Below are positions 18,567 through 27,586 of a DNA stretch of 64,000 nucleotides, piece by piece. Below the pieces are notes generated by a model that was not told the DNA's origin, did not search any database, and saw only the letters and a list, made by a program, of their open reading frames with translations. The stretch's first letter is position 1. Each line of letters opens with the position of its first letter. The stretch is from positions 1 to 64,000 of the forward strand of contig WMKK01000010.1 of assembly GCA_012295225.1 (NCBI GenBank), written 5' to 3'. This DNA is from Ostreococcus mediterraneus (Eukaryota > Chlorophyta > Mamiellophyceae > Mamiellales > Bathycoccaceae). A program made the translations under genes and the position numbers.

Positions 18567-19582
18567 ATGACGCACGAAGCGCGCGGGCGCACGAAGCGCG
18601 CGCGCGAAGACGACGACGCGGGCGATGGCGACGGACGACGCGAAGACGCGGCTGGTGATGGTGACGGTGATGGTGATGATGATGCTGGGGCGACGCGGGC
18701 GTCGTGCGACGATGGCGACGAGGCGGCGGAAGGGGGGCGCGCGCGCGGTGATGCGGCGGCGCGGCGCGTGGATGGGACGCGCGGTCGAAACGCCGCGTCG
18801 CCGGGTTCCGAGAAGACGAGGGACATGCGCGCGCACTTCCGCAAGGCGAGGCCGTTGGGCGAGGAGGACGTCGCGACGCTGGACGAGGCGGGTCGGCGCC
18901 GCGCGCTCGCGCGTTGGAGCGCGCGGCTGCGCGTGCTCAAGAAGAAGATAAGGGATGCGGGTGCGCAATACCCGACGTCATCGCTGGTTTTTGTGTTTAC
19001 GAAACCAATCAGATCGAACGCTCGAAGCGATAGATGGTGCGTGCAAATCGCTAGGCGCGCGCGTCGTCGCGCGAGGCACTGACCGAGTGATGCGTCGCAT
19101 TATTACATAACAACAGGGCTGAAGAAGAATTCATGGCGCTTGGTCCAATTACACGCGCTGAAGACGAGCTCGAGGAAGACGGAGAAATGGTCAAGCTCTC
19201 GGGCACGCAGTCGCTGAAGCGACGCGTGTCAAAGATGCTCGGATTCAAGATGAATCCGATGCAGCTGAAGCGAGGCGCGCTCGCTGCTGCGCCTTCTGAT
19301 GACGAAGTCGCACCAGATTCGCTCGAAAATTTGTTTGAGGCGATGAAGCACGCCGTACCTCCGTCGCATCTCGGGTACGTCGCGAATGTCTTAGCGTCAT
19401 CGAGCGCCGTGCTCAAGACGCGAACCGCCGGCGACAGACGCGTAGAGGAACTCGCAGAAAGATTCCGGCGCGAACAGGCCGCTGATCACAGGCCTCGAAC
19501 GATAGAAGAGGCACTTGCTGTGGTGCGCGAATTACATCACACCACCCGTGGAGGCGGCGGTGATGAGCAAGGTGTCGAATGA
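18567..19582 (+). CDS. Two-exon gene for a hypothetical nuclear-type protein
   Basis: Exons 18567-19036 and 19117-19582. The 80-bp intron has donor GTGCGT, branch-like CTGAC and acceptor CAG, and the two frames join in phase, giving about 311 residues. Exon 1 opens MTHEARGRTKRARED and continues with an Asp/Gly/Ala-rich acidic stretch. A basic helical part follows (MRAHFRKARPLGEEDVATLD, RLRVLKKKIRD). Exon 2 encodes EDELEEDGEMVKLSGTQSLK, RVSKMLGFKMNPMQLKRG and a helical tail. I do not recognise it. The intron signals make it more convincing than either open frame alone; the choice of start ATG is uncertain. It lies inside the segment bracketed by the two tRNA-His 3' ends. Confidence 0.55.
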
Positions 19583-19819
19583 GGTTTGAAGTCTCGTCGG
19601 CGTGCAGCGCTGATGGTGGAGGCGACGCTCTGGGGCGGACGTAGCGAACGACTTAGCTTTTATTCGTTGCAATGTCTACTCATGTGTGTGTGGTTATTTT
19701 TGTTACAAATCTACAAATCAATCTCGCATCATTTTGCGACGACATCATCAGTATAGTCATCGCCTCCTTGGTAGTCGAGAGCGCGCGCTACGTGTCATAC
19801 GTGTCATTCCACGTCTTAT

Positions 19820-19847
19820 AATCCCGGTCAGATCATTCACCTTTTTT
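19820..19847 (+). pseudogene. Partial tRNA-His 3' end (28-bp copy with terminator)
   Basis: These 28 bp are identical to 16071-16098 of the tRNA-His gene: end of the T loop, T stem, 3' acceptor strand and the flanking ATTCACCTTTTTT. The rest of a tRNA is absent. The copy is in direct orientation, 3.75 kb downstream of the gene. Confidence 0.85.
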
Positions 19848-20425
19848 GCTTTTGGAAACGGTGGATAAGCACCTGATGATGACCCACGTTCAAGCTTAGA
19901 TGCAAGCGACGACGACAGCGACGACGTTTCTGATGTTCCCCGACCAGGACGACGATTGAGGCAAGATGCCTCCAGAAATGAGCACCTCTTCCCGATGACT
20001 ATCGTCAAATACGAGCACGATACAGTGACGCGGGAGTTCACAGATCGTTTATGCAATATTAGAAGTGTCATTGTTCGTCGTTAACGTTCATTCGTCAATA
20101 TGCTCGCGGTTCCGCATCGGTCTGGTACGCGCGCTGAACATGTGTGCACCGAGCACCATCGTCACTGTTGTCATCACAAATCGCGACCCAATTCATATCG
20201 ACCCGGCGCTGCGTTGATCGGCGAGCCTCAAAACAATCAACACGAGCACGTTCAATGCGACAGGGCGACCCGGGCGACTGCGTCTCGCGCGCACAATAAA
20301 TATTTACACGCGTTGCTTGGAGCACACGGGGGCGCCCGCGTACATAAATTTCTCGTCCAAAGGCTGCGCATGCGTGTGCGCACGCCGCCCAGTTTTCCCC
20401 TATGGGTATTTAGTATACGCGTTCA

Positions 20426-20502
20426 CTCGTACAAATACATGCGCGACTCGTTCAAATACAGGCGATTTTCGTTCAAATAAGGGGCGCGCTCGTTCAAATC
20501 AG
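20426..20502. repeat. 21-bp tandem repeat, 3.7 units, in a promoter
   Basis: Four head-to-tail units starting at 20426, 20447, 20468 and 20489. All share CTCGTTCAAATA or a close variant followed by a GC-rich spacer, with an exact 21-bp period, two helical turns. The array ends about 190 bp before the ABC gene ATG, so factor-binding sites are likely. Confidence 0.8.
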
Positions 20503-20519
20503 ACCACTCTACCTCGCGT

Positions 20520-20536
20520 TTGCTTTTCAAAAGCAA
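20520..20536. promoter_or_regulatory. Perfect palindrome TTGCTTTT-C-AAAAGCAA
   Basis: Eight-base arms around a single C, immediately downstream of the 21-bp repeats and 3 bp before a second palindrome. Likely a dimeric factor site or small cruciform upstream of the ABC gene. Confidence 0.55.
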
Positions 20537-20539
20537 GCA

Positions 20540-20570
20540 CTTTTCGTGACGTCGTCGACGTCACGAAAAG
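20540..20570. promoter_or_regulatory. 31-bp inverted repeat with two TGACGTC half sites
   Basis: Perfect 14-base arms (CTTTTCGTGACGTC and its complement) flank a 3-base centre. Each arm contains the bZIP/CREB-type core TGACGTC. It lies about 125 bp upstream of the ABC gene ATG. Confidence 0.65.
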
Positions 20571-20695
20571 CGCGGCGCTCGAGCGCGCGTGGGCGTGGGC
20601 GCGGGCGTCATACTTCCGCGCCGCATCACAGCGTCGGCGACGGGGGCGTATATTTTGGAGTACTAGTGTCGTTGTCCCTGTGCATATCGACGGAC

Positions 20696-21571
20696 ATGGG
20701 CGAAATCGTCATCACCACCGAAGACGAGAGCAGCGTGCGCGTGGATGGTTTGACGTACGCCTACCCGGGGTGCGAGGCGGTGTTGAAAGATTGGTCGTTG
20801 AGTTTACCTCCCGGATCGAGATGTTTGCTGAGTGGGGCTAATGGCGCTGGGAAGACCACGGTGTTGCACGTGTTAGCTGGGAAGTCCATGGTGAGCGAAG
20901 AAACCGTGCGAGTGCTGGGGAGGCCACCTTTTCACGACATAAGATTGACGTGCGAAGGCGAGCTCTCTTATTTGGGCGCGCAGTGGCGACGAAACATCGG
21001 TAGCGCTGGCGCCGACGTGCCTTTGCAAGGAGATATCTCCGCCGGTAAAATGATTTACGGCGTTCCAAACGTCGACGCCGATCGCCGCGATCGTTTGGTG
21101 AAATTATTAGACGTAGATTTGGAGTGGTCGATGAAGGCGTTGAGCGACGGCCAACGACGCCGCGTGCAGATCTGCTTAGGTTTGTTGAAGCCGTACAAGG
21201 TGTTACTGTGCGACGAAATCACGGTTGACTTGGATATTTTGGGTCGATTAGACTTGTTGCGTTTTTTCCAGGAAGAGTGCGAAACGCGAGGAGCGACGAT
21301 TATCTACGCCACGCACATCTTTGATGGAATGAGCGACTGGATGACGCATTTGGCGTTCACGTCGAACGGTGCCTTGAAGTATGGAGGTAAAAAGGAGGAT
21401 ATTCCTGAGATTCAAGGCACGAAACACTTGTTAACGACGATCGAAAGCTGGTTACGTATCGATCGCGACGAGCGCCGCGCTCGAGAAGCCGAAGAGCGCG
21501 CGAATCCCAAAGCCGTCAAGATTGACGCCGCGTCGCACTTTCAAACCCGCCACATGGCGTACTACCGCTAA
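20696..21571 (+). CDS. CAF16-like soluble ABC ATPase (ABCI subfamily)
   Basis: 291 residues from the ATG at 20696, a single nucleotide-binding domain without membrane segments. Walker A is GANGAGKTT, the signature LSDGQRRRVQICLGLL, Walker B VLLCDEITVDLD and the switch His YATHIFDG. ATG-to-stop length and the motif set, with DEITVDLD after the signature, match yeast Caf16 and plant ABCI19-21-type proteins rather than transporters. Caf16 is linked to the CCR4-NOT transcription complex. The C-terminal part is charged (RDERRAREAEERANPKAVK). The frame is open upstream but the only ATG that fits is 20696. The promoter has an unusual repeat and palindrome cluster. Confidence 0.88.
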   Translation: MGEIVITTEDESSVRVDGLTYAYPGCEAVLKDWSLSLPPGSRCLLSGANGAGKTTVLHVLAGKSMVSEETVRVLGRPPFHDIRLTCEGELSYLGAQWRRNIGSAGADVPLQGDISAGKMIYGVPNVDADRRDRLVKLLDVDLEWSMKALSDGQRRRVQICLGLLKPYKVLLCDEITVDLDILGRLDLLRFFQEECETRGATIIYATHIFDGMSDWMTHLAFTSNGALKYGGKKEDIPEIQGTKHLLTTIESWLRIDRDERRAREAEERANPKAVKIDAASHFQTRHMAYYR

Positions 21572-21918
21572 TTTTCCATCACTTCACTGTCATAGTCGAG
21601 ATAGGTTGCTTTTTTATTGCGTGTTGTAAAAATGATCATCTTCATTGGTTGCTTTGATGCGCCGTGAGCCACACGCGAGAGCGAGCGAGAACGGAGGCGC
21701 TGCGTTTTTGAAAGAAGTCTGACTTGCGTCTTCTGTACAATCTGGCTAGGGATATTATGTCGCGCATGACACGGCCAAAACAAATTGACGATATCACACA
21801 TGACCAACGAACGATCGATTTTGTTTTTTTTGCTTGAATAATTTATGTCTCTCTCTTCCTCCTCTGCGTGTCTCGCGCGCGCGCTCGCGCGCGACGGCGT
21901 GGTGATGTGTTGATGTTT
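21572..21918. other. Intergenic region between convergent genes
   Basis: 347 bp between the 3' ends of the ABC and TPI genes. It includes T-rich stretches, a TCTC run and a short CG-alternating run near 21880. No gene, RNA or repeat of note seen; it should contain both 3' untranslated regions. Confidence 0.6.
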
Positions 21919-22686
21919 TTACTTGGACATCTTTGCGCTGTTGCAGATTGTCACAAATGCGTCGCCAATGAGCGAAGCACCACCAACGAGGAAGCCATCA
22001 ATATCTTCCTTTTGAGCTAATTCCTCGCAGTTACCAGCGTTAACGGAGCCTCCGTATTGGATGCGCACCTTCGACGCGACTTCGGCGGAGATGTTTTCAG
22101 CGCACCACTTTCTGATTCCGGCGTGCACGTCTTGCGCTTGTTGCGGCGTCGCAACCTTGCCCGTACCGATCGCCCACACGGGTTCGTACGCAATAACGAT
22201 GTTTTCCCAGTCGGCGACGGTGATGACATCGTTCACAGCCTTGAGCTGCGCAAAGCAGACATCGAGCGTCGTGCCAGCTTCGCGTTGTTCGAGCGTTTCG
22301 CCAATGCACAGCGCCACCTTTAAACCTTTACTCAACGCATACTTGGTCTTTTCGCCGACGAATTCGTTCGTCTCACCGCATAAAGCTCTGCGCTCGCTGT
22401 GGCCCAAGATGACCCACGGAATCTTGGCATCCACGAGCATATCGGCGCTCACTTCACCCGTGTACGCGCCGCCCGCGCCCACCCAGCAGTTTTGCGCCGC
22501 GACTTGATAGCGGCTGTCGATGGCGGCTTGCACGCTCGGGATGTGAACAGCCGGCGGAGCGACGTAAATATCCAAGTCCGCATCAATCTTACCCGCGTTC
22601 AATTCCTTGACGAGCGATTTCACGCTTTCCACCGTGCCGTTACACTTCCAGTTACCGCCCACGATGAACTTCCCAGTCCCCTGCAT
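21919..22686 (-). CDS. TPI: Triosephosphate isomerase
   Basis: 255 residues, the normal length. It interconverts dihydroxyacetone phosphate and glyceraldehyde 3-phosphate. All key motifs are present: GGNWKCNG (catalytic Lys), [10 protein letters not shown] (electrophilic His), [13 protein letters not shown] (catalytic Glu and flexible loop) and [12 protein letters not shown] (phosphate binding). I start at the ATG 22686 ([13 protein letters not shown]). The frame continues upstream 14 codons only to a GTG, so there is no transit peptide as read, and a cytosolic enzyme is the simplest call. A spliced upstream targeting exon cannot be ruled out. Confidence 0.95.
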   Translation of the reverse strand: MQGTGKFIVGGNWKCNGTVESVKSLVKELNAGKIDADLDIYVAPPAVHIPSVQAAIDSRYQVAAQNCWVGAGGAYTGEVSADMLVDAKIPWVILGHSERRALCGETNEFVGEKTKYALSKGLKVALCIGETLEQREAGTTLDVCFAQLKAVNDVITVADWENIVIAYEPVWAIGTGKVATPQQAQDVHAGIRKWCAENISAEVASKVRIQYGGSVNAGNCEELAQKEDIDGFLVGGASLIGDAFVTICNSAKMSK

Positions 22687-23171
22687 CGTCGTCGTCGAGC
22701 GCCTGGACGAGGACGCAAAGTTCACCACCCTGGTCGATGCCTATACGAACGCGCGCACGAACAACACACACGCACACAGCAACGCGTCAGTACAAAGCAC
22801 ACACACGCAATCACGATCACGCATCGAGCGACACACCACGCCCTCCGCGCCCCTCCGCGTCTCTCGCGCCCCTTCCACGACCCGCGGTGTTATCCACAAC
22901 AGCCGATCGGCGGTCGATCGGCCACACCCTCGATCGACCTCACGGCGTTCATCGAGTCGCGGCGCGTTGGGCGCCGAACGACCCGCGCCAGGTCCGTCGC
23001 CATTCACGTCGTCGTCCACGCCATCACCGCGCTCCACCGCCCGCGTCGGTCCCGCGCGGTGACGCCTCGCCCAGAGTCACCCATCGCCCATCGCATCGCA
23101 TCGCACCTCTACGCGCGTCATGAACCCATCTCGCGCGTACACGCGTCGGGCGTTCATGCCTCCTAAACCAA

Positions 23172-23175
<4 letters not shown>

Positions 23176-23226
<51 letters not shown>
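23176..23226. repeat. CGT trinucleotide microsatellite, 17 units
   Basis: An uninterrupted (CGT)17 run, followed after a short gap by another ATC/GTC-rich tract to about 23259. It is the longest pure microsatellite in the window. Confidence 0.95.
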
Positions 23227-23229
<3 letters not shown>

Positions 23230-23341
23230 GAACATCATCATCGTCGTCGTCGTCGTCGTGTCGGCGGCGTCACCCCCACCCCGCGCGCGCGCGCGTGTGG
23301 CGTCGCGGCGTTCGCCCGCGCGCGCGCGAACCCAGGTCGAT

Positions 23342-23397
23342 CGATCGATATCCGCGATCGATCGATATCGACATCGATCGATCGCGGATATCGATCG
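23342..23397. repeat. Perfect 25-bp inverted repeat with 6-base loop
   Basis: The arm 23342-23366 (CGATCGATATCCGCGATCGA and five more bases) is exactly complementary to 23373-23397, around loop ATCGAC. The arms themselves are built of CGAT units, so it can form a very stable hairpin or cruciform. It lies between a microsatellite and an AT island, with no gene over it. Confidence 0.9.
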
Positions 23398-23844
23398 CGC
23401 ACGCGCGATGCCCTTCCCGTCGTCGCGCGCGATCGAGGTTTTTATGGGTTGTTCGATATCCGTAGTCTACATCCCGTTTGTACCATATATATGTATATAT
23501 AATAAAAACACAAATACACACGCACACATAGACATACACACACGCGAATACAGGGGCGATAGCCCGCCTCGCGTGCGACGACGACGACGACGACGCGATG
23601 CGTGACGTCATCATCACGCCCCATCGCGTCCGTCGTCCAAGTCGTCGTCCGTCGTCGTCCACGTCGTCGTCGATGCGTGGTGTGTTCATCCCATCTCTGA
23701 TCACGATTGGTCGATCGAGTCAGTCGCGTCTCCAGGCTCCACTGCTCCACTGCTCCACTGCTCCAGTGCTCCAGTAGACAGCAGACAGCAGACGTCGTCC
23801 CTCGCCTCGCCTCGCCTGGCGTCACTGTGAGGACGTCACCGACG

Positions 23845-24916
23845 ATGGCGTGCGCGATGCGAACCTGTGCGTTTACCCCGGCCCGTGCCGCGGCGTTCAA
23901 GAACACGTACGTGTGTGATGCGTGCGTGCGTGCGTGCGCGTGCGCGTGCGTCGTCGTCGTCGTCGTCGACTACGCGTCCACGTCGCGCGTTCGCCCGATC
24001 GATAATCGCGACCGAGGGTGTCATCTTTTCTCTCGTCGTCGTCGCGCCCTGGGGTTGGTGGGACGCGCGTTCGAGACGTGACCGGGCGCGTGTTCGCGCG
24101 CGTGACTGACACACACGCGCGCGTGATGATGTTGATTCGCACGCAGTCGTTCTGGCAAGTCTTTCTCCCGCTCTGCGGTGCGCGTGGTAGGTGTCGCGCG
24201 CGGTGGAAACGCTATCGAGACGCGACGCGATCGAGTCGATCGCGAAGACGCGCCGCGGGTGATGGGTGACATGCATTCGTGCATAGGACTGACCGAGTAC
24301 TGGGTATTTTTTACGTCCGTAGCAAGCGCGCACACCGTTGGTTGGTAACCCGGCGCCGGACTTCTCCGCCGACGCCGTCTTTGACCAAGAGTTCATCGAG
24401 CCGCTCAAGTTGAGCGATTACAGAGGCAAGTACGTCGTGCTCTTCTTCTACCCGCTCGATTTCACCTTTGTGTGCCCGACGGAAATCACCGCGTTTTCCG
24501 ATCGCTACGAAGAGTTCGCCGCCATCAACACCGAAGTTCTTGGCTGCTCTATCGACTCCAAGTTCTCTCACTTGGCGTGGTTGCAAACCGACCGCAACGA
24601 TGGCGGTTTGGGCGACTTGAAGTACCCGCTCGTGTCCGACTTGAAGCGTGAAATCGCTGAAGCGTATGACGTGTTGAACGAAGAAGGTGTCGCTTTGCGT
24701 GGTTTGTTCATCATTGATCGCGAAGGTGTCATCCAACACTCCACCATCAACAACCTCGCCTTCGGTCGCTCCGTCGATGAAACTCTTCGCGTGCTCCAAG
24801 CGTTGCAGTACGTTCAAGACCACCCCGACGAAGTCTGCCCGGCGGGCTGGAAGCCTGGTGATGTCACCATGAAGCCGGATCCGGAAGGATCCAAGGAATA
24901 CTTCAAGGCGATCTAA
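23845..24916 (+). CDS. Plastid-type 2-Cys peroxiredoxin, two exons
   Basis: Exon 2 (24323-24916) encodes the whole enzyme: [20 protein letters not shown], the peroxidatic site [10 protein letters not shown], and the resolving site [11 protein letters not shown], with the YFKAI tail. Typical 2-Cys enzymes reduce peroxides with thioredoxin or [13 protein letters not shown]...VFDQEFI is the chloroplast form. This frame has no ATG, so an upstream exon is needed. Exon 1 from ATG 23845 ([20 protein letters not shown]) resembles a transit peptide. It can be joined in phase at a GTGCGT donor after 23925 (or GTGTGT after 23910) to the acceptor TAG at 24322, which has a CTGAC branch site before it. The intron is about 400 bp. 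Exon 2 is certain; the exon 1 boundary is not. Confidence 0.85.
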
Positions 24917-25054
24917 GCGAGCAAGCGAGATTGGCGAAGCTCGTCGACGACGACGATTATTTTTTTTGTAACGCCGCGCGAGGTTGTTGATTCTTCTCAT
25001 CTGCAAATTCTTCGTCGTCTAACAATCTACACTATCACTAAGTACGCGCGCACG

Positions 25055-26065
25055 TCAGCGACCCTGCTCGCGCGCTTTGCGTTCCTCGATTCGAGTGCGG
25101 AAATCTTCAACCATCAACTTTAAGCCATCGCTCAAGGGTACTTTAGGCTCCCACCCGAGCTTCTCCTTTGCGATTGTGATGTCTGGCTTGCGTCGACTCG
25201 GGTCGTCAGAGGTGTTTTCGCAAAAGATTATTTCAGCGCTCGGATTGACAATTTCGCGAACCTTTTCCGCGAGCTCGAGCATGGTGAATTCCCCAGGATT
25301 CCCCAAGTTGACTGGACCGATGTAATCACCATCCATGAGCGCAATCAATCCCGCAACCAAGTCGCTTACGTATTGAAACGACCGCGTTTGCGTGCCGTCT
25401 CCGTAAATCGTCAGCGGTTGGTTCTCCAAAGCCTGGGCGACAAAGTTTGAGACGACTCTGCCGTCATCCATAGCCATACGCGGACCATATGTATTGAAAA
25501 TGCGTGCGACTCGAATATCCAGGCCGTGTTCGCGATGGTAATCGAATGCCAAAGTCTCGGCGCACCGCTTGCCTTCGTCGTAGCACGCGCGTTCGCCGAT
25601 TGGATTGACGTTTCCCCAATAACTCTCCCGTTGCGGGTGCTCGAGCGGGTCGCCGTATACCTCCGACGTCGACGTCAACAAAAACTTCGCCTTGCATCTT
25701 TTCGCCAAACCCAACGCATTGAGCGTACCAATCACGTTCGTTTTGATCGTCTTCACCGGATTGAACTTGTAATGAATCGGCGACGCGGGACACGCCAAGT
25801 GATACACCTCGTCAATCTCCACCAAAAACGGCTCCACCACGTCGTGTCGAATGATTTCAAACTTCCCATGTGGGTTATTCCCCAAATGATGCTCCACGTT
25901 CCGCATCGATCCGGTGAAGAAATTATCCATCACCAGCACGTGGTCGCCTCGCGCCAGGAGCGCATCGACCAGGTGGCTCCCCACGAATCCCGCGCCGCCG
26001 GTCACTAACACCCGGCGCGGCTCCCCGGCGCGCGGTCGAGCCTTGGCTAACGTCGTCGCACTCAT
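25055..26065 (-). CDS. UXS: UDP-glucuronate decarboxylase (UDP-xylose synthase)
   Basis: 336 residues, an extended SDR enzyme making UDP-xylose from UDP-glucuronate for glycans or wall polymers. The NAD site is [14 protein letters not shown], followed by [28 protein letters not shown] is typical of UXS. The catalytic set is [10 protein letters not shown] with YDEGKRCAE (YxxxK). Substrate motifs are [27 protein letters not shown] and [13 protein letters not shown]. The ATG at 26065 gives only about 20 residues before the Rossmann fold, so there is no signal anchor and a cytosolic form is likely. Upstream codons in frame lack an ATG. Confidence 0.93.
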   Translation of the reverse strand: MSATTLAKARPRAGEPRRVLVTGGAGFVGSHLVDALLARGDHVLVMDNFFTGSMRNVEHHLGNNPHGKFEIIRHDVVEPFLVEIDEVYHLACPASPIHYKFNPVKTIKTNVIGTLNALGLAKRCKAKFLLTSTSEVYGDPLEHPQRESYWGNVNPIGERACYDEGKRCAETLAFDYHREHGLDIRVARIFNTYGPRMAMDDGRVVSNFVAQALENQPLTIYGDGTQTRSFQYVSDLVAGLIALMDGDYIGPVNLGNPGEFTMLELAEKVREIVNPSAEIIFCENTSDDPSRRKPDITIAKEKLGWEPKVPLSDGLKLMVEDFRTRIEERKAREQGR

Positions 26066-26405
26066 CGCGCCTACGTCGTCGTCGCGTTCTCGGTCCCGTG
26101 CGCGTTCTGACGACGACGATAGCGACGACGAGGGCGCCGCAAACAATCGGACGTGCGGAACTCACCACCATCGGTGTCCCGCGGCGACGACAGAGGGCGA
26201 CGCGCGAGACGCGAGAGGGCGTTTGATCGATTCGTACATCGAGCGCTACATCGAGCGCTCGAGGACGCAGGCGACGGCGGCGAGGCGAGGCGGCGGCGAG
26301 GCGAGGCGGCGCTCGTGGTGATTGATTGATTGATTGATTGATTCCAATTCGCGACGCTCGTTTTCACGGATAGATTTGTCGTCGCCGCACGGCGTTGAGG
26401 AGGAG
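26066..26405. other. Bidirectional promoter region of UXS and FBPase
   Basis: 340 bp between divergent starts. It holds GC-rich GGCGGCGAGGCGAGG repeats around 26276-26310, a six-unit GATT microsatellite (26320-26343) and no ATG-initiated gene of note. Confidence 0.55.
26320..26343. repeat. GATT tetranucleotide microsatellite, six units
   Basis: An uninterrupted (GATT)6 run 62 bp upstream of the FBPase ATG, in an otherwise GC-rich promoter. Confidence 0.9.
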
Positions 26406-27413
26406 ATGACGCTGCGCATGGGCGTGACGACGTTGGAAGAGTACTTGAGTGCGACGTGTACGGCGAGCGCGGATGCGAGCAAGGCGAGGGAGTGCGCAGA
26501 GGTGGTGCACGCCGTCGCGGAGGCGTGCGCGGCGATCGACGGGGTGGTGCGACGCGCCGGGTTGAATGACGTTTCAGCGTACATGGAAGGCAAAAATGGG
26601 TCGGTGAATGTACACGGGGAGGAACAACAAGCGTTGGATGATCACGCCCACGTGCTGTGCGTTGATGCGTTGGTGAAAGGGTCGAAGTGTCGGTGGATTG
26701 CGAGCGAGGAAAGCGAAGAGGTCGTCGCGGGCGACGTCTGTGGACGGTTCGCGTGCGTATTCGACCCGTTAGATGGGTCTTCGAACATTGAATGTGGCGT
26801 AGGCGTGGGTACAATCTTTGGTGTCATCGAGGTCGACCCGAGCGATGGCCCCGAAAGCGTGTACGTGCGGCCTGGACGGGACATGAAATCGGTGGGGTAC
26901 GTCTTGTACGGCTCTTCGACGGTGCTCGTGTTGAGTTTTGACGCCGACACTGGGGTGTGCGCGTTCACTTTAGACACCGATCGCAAAGCCTTCGTGTTGA
27001 CAAGGATAGATGTCACCATCCCAGATGCAGGGAACGTGTATAGCGTGAATCAGGCGAACTTTCCAAAGTGGAATGGCGGCACGAAAAAGTACTTTGACGA
27101 GTGCGTCGCGAGCGGCAAATCGTTGCGGTACGTCGGAAGCATGGTCGCGGATGTCCATCGTACGTTATTGTACGGGGGTACATTCCACTACCCGGCTGAC
27201 GATTCTCATGCAAATGGTAAGCTACGCGCGGTGTACGAGTGCTTCCCTATGTCTGCCATTGTCGAGCGCGCTGGAGGCAAAGCCATTCAAGGCGCGGTCG
27301 GCGACGTGTTGGATTTCGTGCCAAAGACGGCGCACTGCCGAATGCCGATTCACATCGGAAGCGCACGCGATATCGAGCGATTAGCAAGCTTGCTCGGGGA
27401 CGAAGAAAACTAA
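26406..27413 (+). CDS. FBP: Fructose-1,6-bisphosphatase, cytosolic-like
   Basis: 335 residues from the ATG at 26406. It removes the 1-phosphate of fructose 1,6-bisphosphate. Motifs: EYMEGKNGSVNVHGEEQ-type start, the metal site ASEESEE and FDPLDGSSNIECGVGVGTIF, SMVADVHRTLLYGG, and the family signature GKLRAVYECFPMSAIVERAG. The loop that in chloroplast FBPase carries three redox cysteines (between GTIFG and YGSS) is short and cysteine-free here, and the N-terminus is short. I therefore read it as the unregulated cytosolic-like type of gluconeogenesis and sucrose or starch metabolism. The N-terminal AMP-binding part looks shortened. Frame is open upstream to a TTG only. Confidence 0.9.
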   Translation: MTLRMGVTTLEEYLSATCTASADASKARECAEVVHAVAEACAAIDGVVRRAGLNDVSAYMEGKNGSVNVHGEEQQALDDHAHVLCVDALVKGSKCRWIASEESEEVVAGDVCGRFACVFDPLDGSSNIECGVGVGTIFGVIEVDPSDGPESVYVRPGRDMKSVGYVLYGSSTVLVLSFDADTGVCAFTLDTDRKAFVLTRIDVTIPDAGNVYSVNQANFPKWNGGTKKYFDECVASGKSLRYVGSMVADVHRTLLYGGTFHYPADDSHANGKLRAVYECFPMSAIVERAGGKAIQGAVGDVLDFVPKTAHCRMPIHIGSARDIERLASLLGDEEN

Positions 27414-27586
27414 TATATCAATGCAGCAATTAGCGCGTTGAAAGTACTCCTATAGCGATATTGACGTGTAATAAATTAAGTTTGAGTGTTGGTAAAACAT
27501 GCGTCATTGTTAAAAGACAGACAGAATTAGCGCGTCGGCGACGGTTTCCGCGTCGCGCGTGCCTCGAGTATTAGTGGTAGTGGTGT

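Larger units (their letters stand above)
19583..20695. other. Complex intergenic region upstream of the ABC gene
   Basis: About 1.1 kb. In order it holds the tRNA-His 3' fragment (19820-19847) and a stop-to-stop open stretch (19869-20084) without a proper start. That stretch would encode an acidic run, then FPMTIVKYEHDTVTREFTDR; it could be a terminal exon or a gene remnant. Ordinary sequence follows, then a 21-bp tandem array (20426-20502) and two adjacent perfect palindromes (20520-20570). I assign no gene. Confidence 0.6.
22687..23844. other. Long repeat-rich intergenic region
   Basis: About 1.16 kb between divergent TPI and peroxiredoxin genes. It contains TPI 5' sequence with CA-rich tracts, a 17-unit CGT microsatellite (23176-23226), CG-alternating runs, a perfect 25-bp inverted repeat (23342-23397) and an AT island ATATATATGTATATAT near 23487. 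CA-rich repeats, several GACGAC/GTCGTC tracts and a short CTCCACTG tandem run (about 23738-23765) follow. Open frames here are products of the simple repeats. Confidence 0.65.

Noticed and set aside
18104-18940. 278-codon minus-strand frame in the GC-rich gap
   Set aside because: Arg/Ala/Ser-only composition from CG-rich simple sequence; it overlaps the spliced plus-strand gene that has real intron signals.
19820-19847. A second functional tRNA gene
   Set aside because: Only the T-loop end, T stem, acceptor strand and flank are present; D arm and anticodon arm are absent, so it cannot fold as a tRNA.
23120-23605. Frame with a long valine run
   Set aside because: Produced by the CGT microsatellite and CG runs; no start context or motif.
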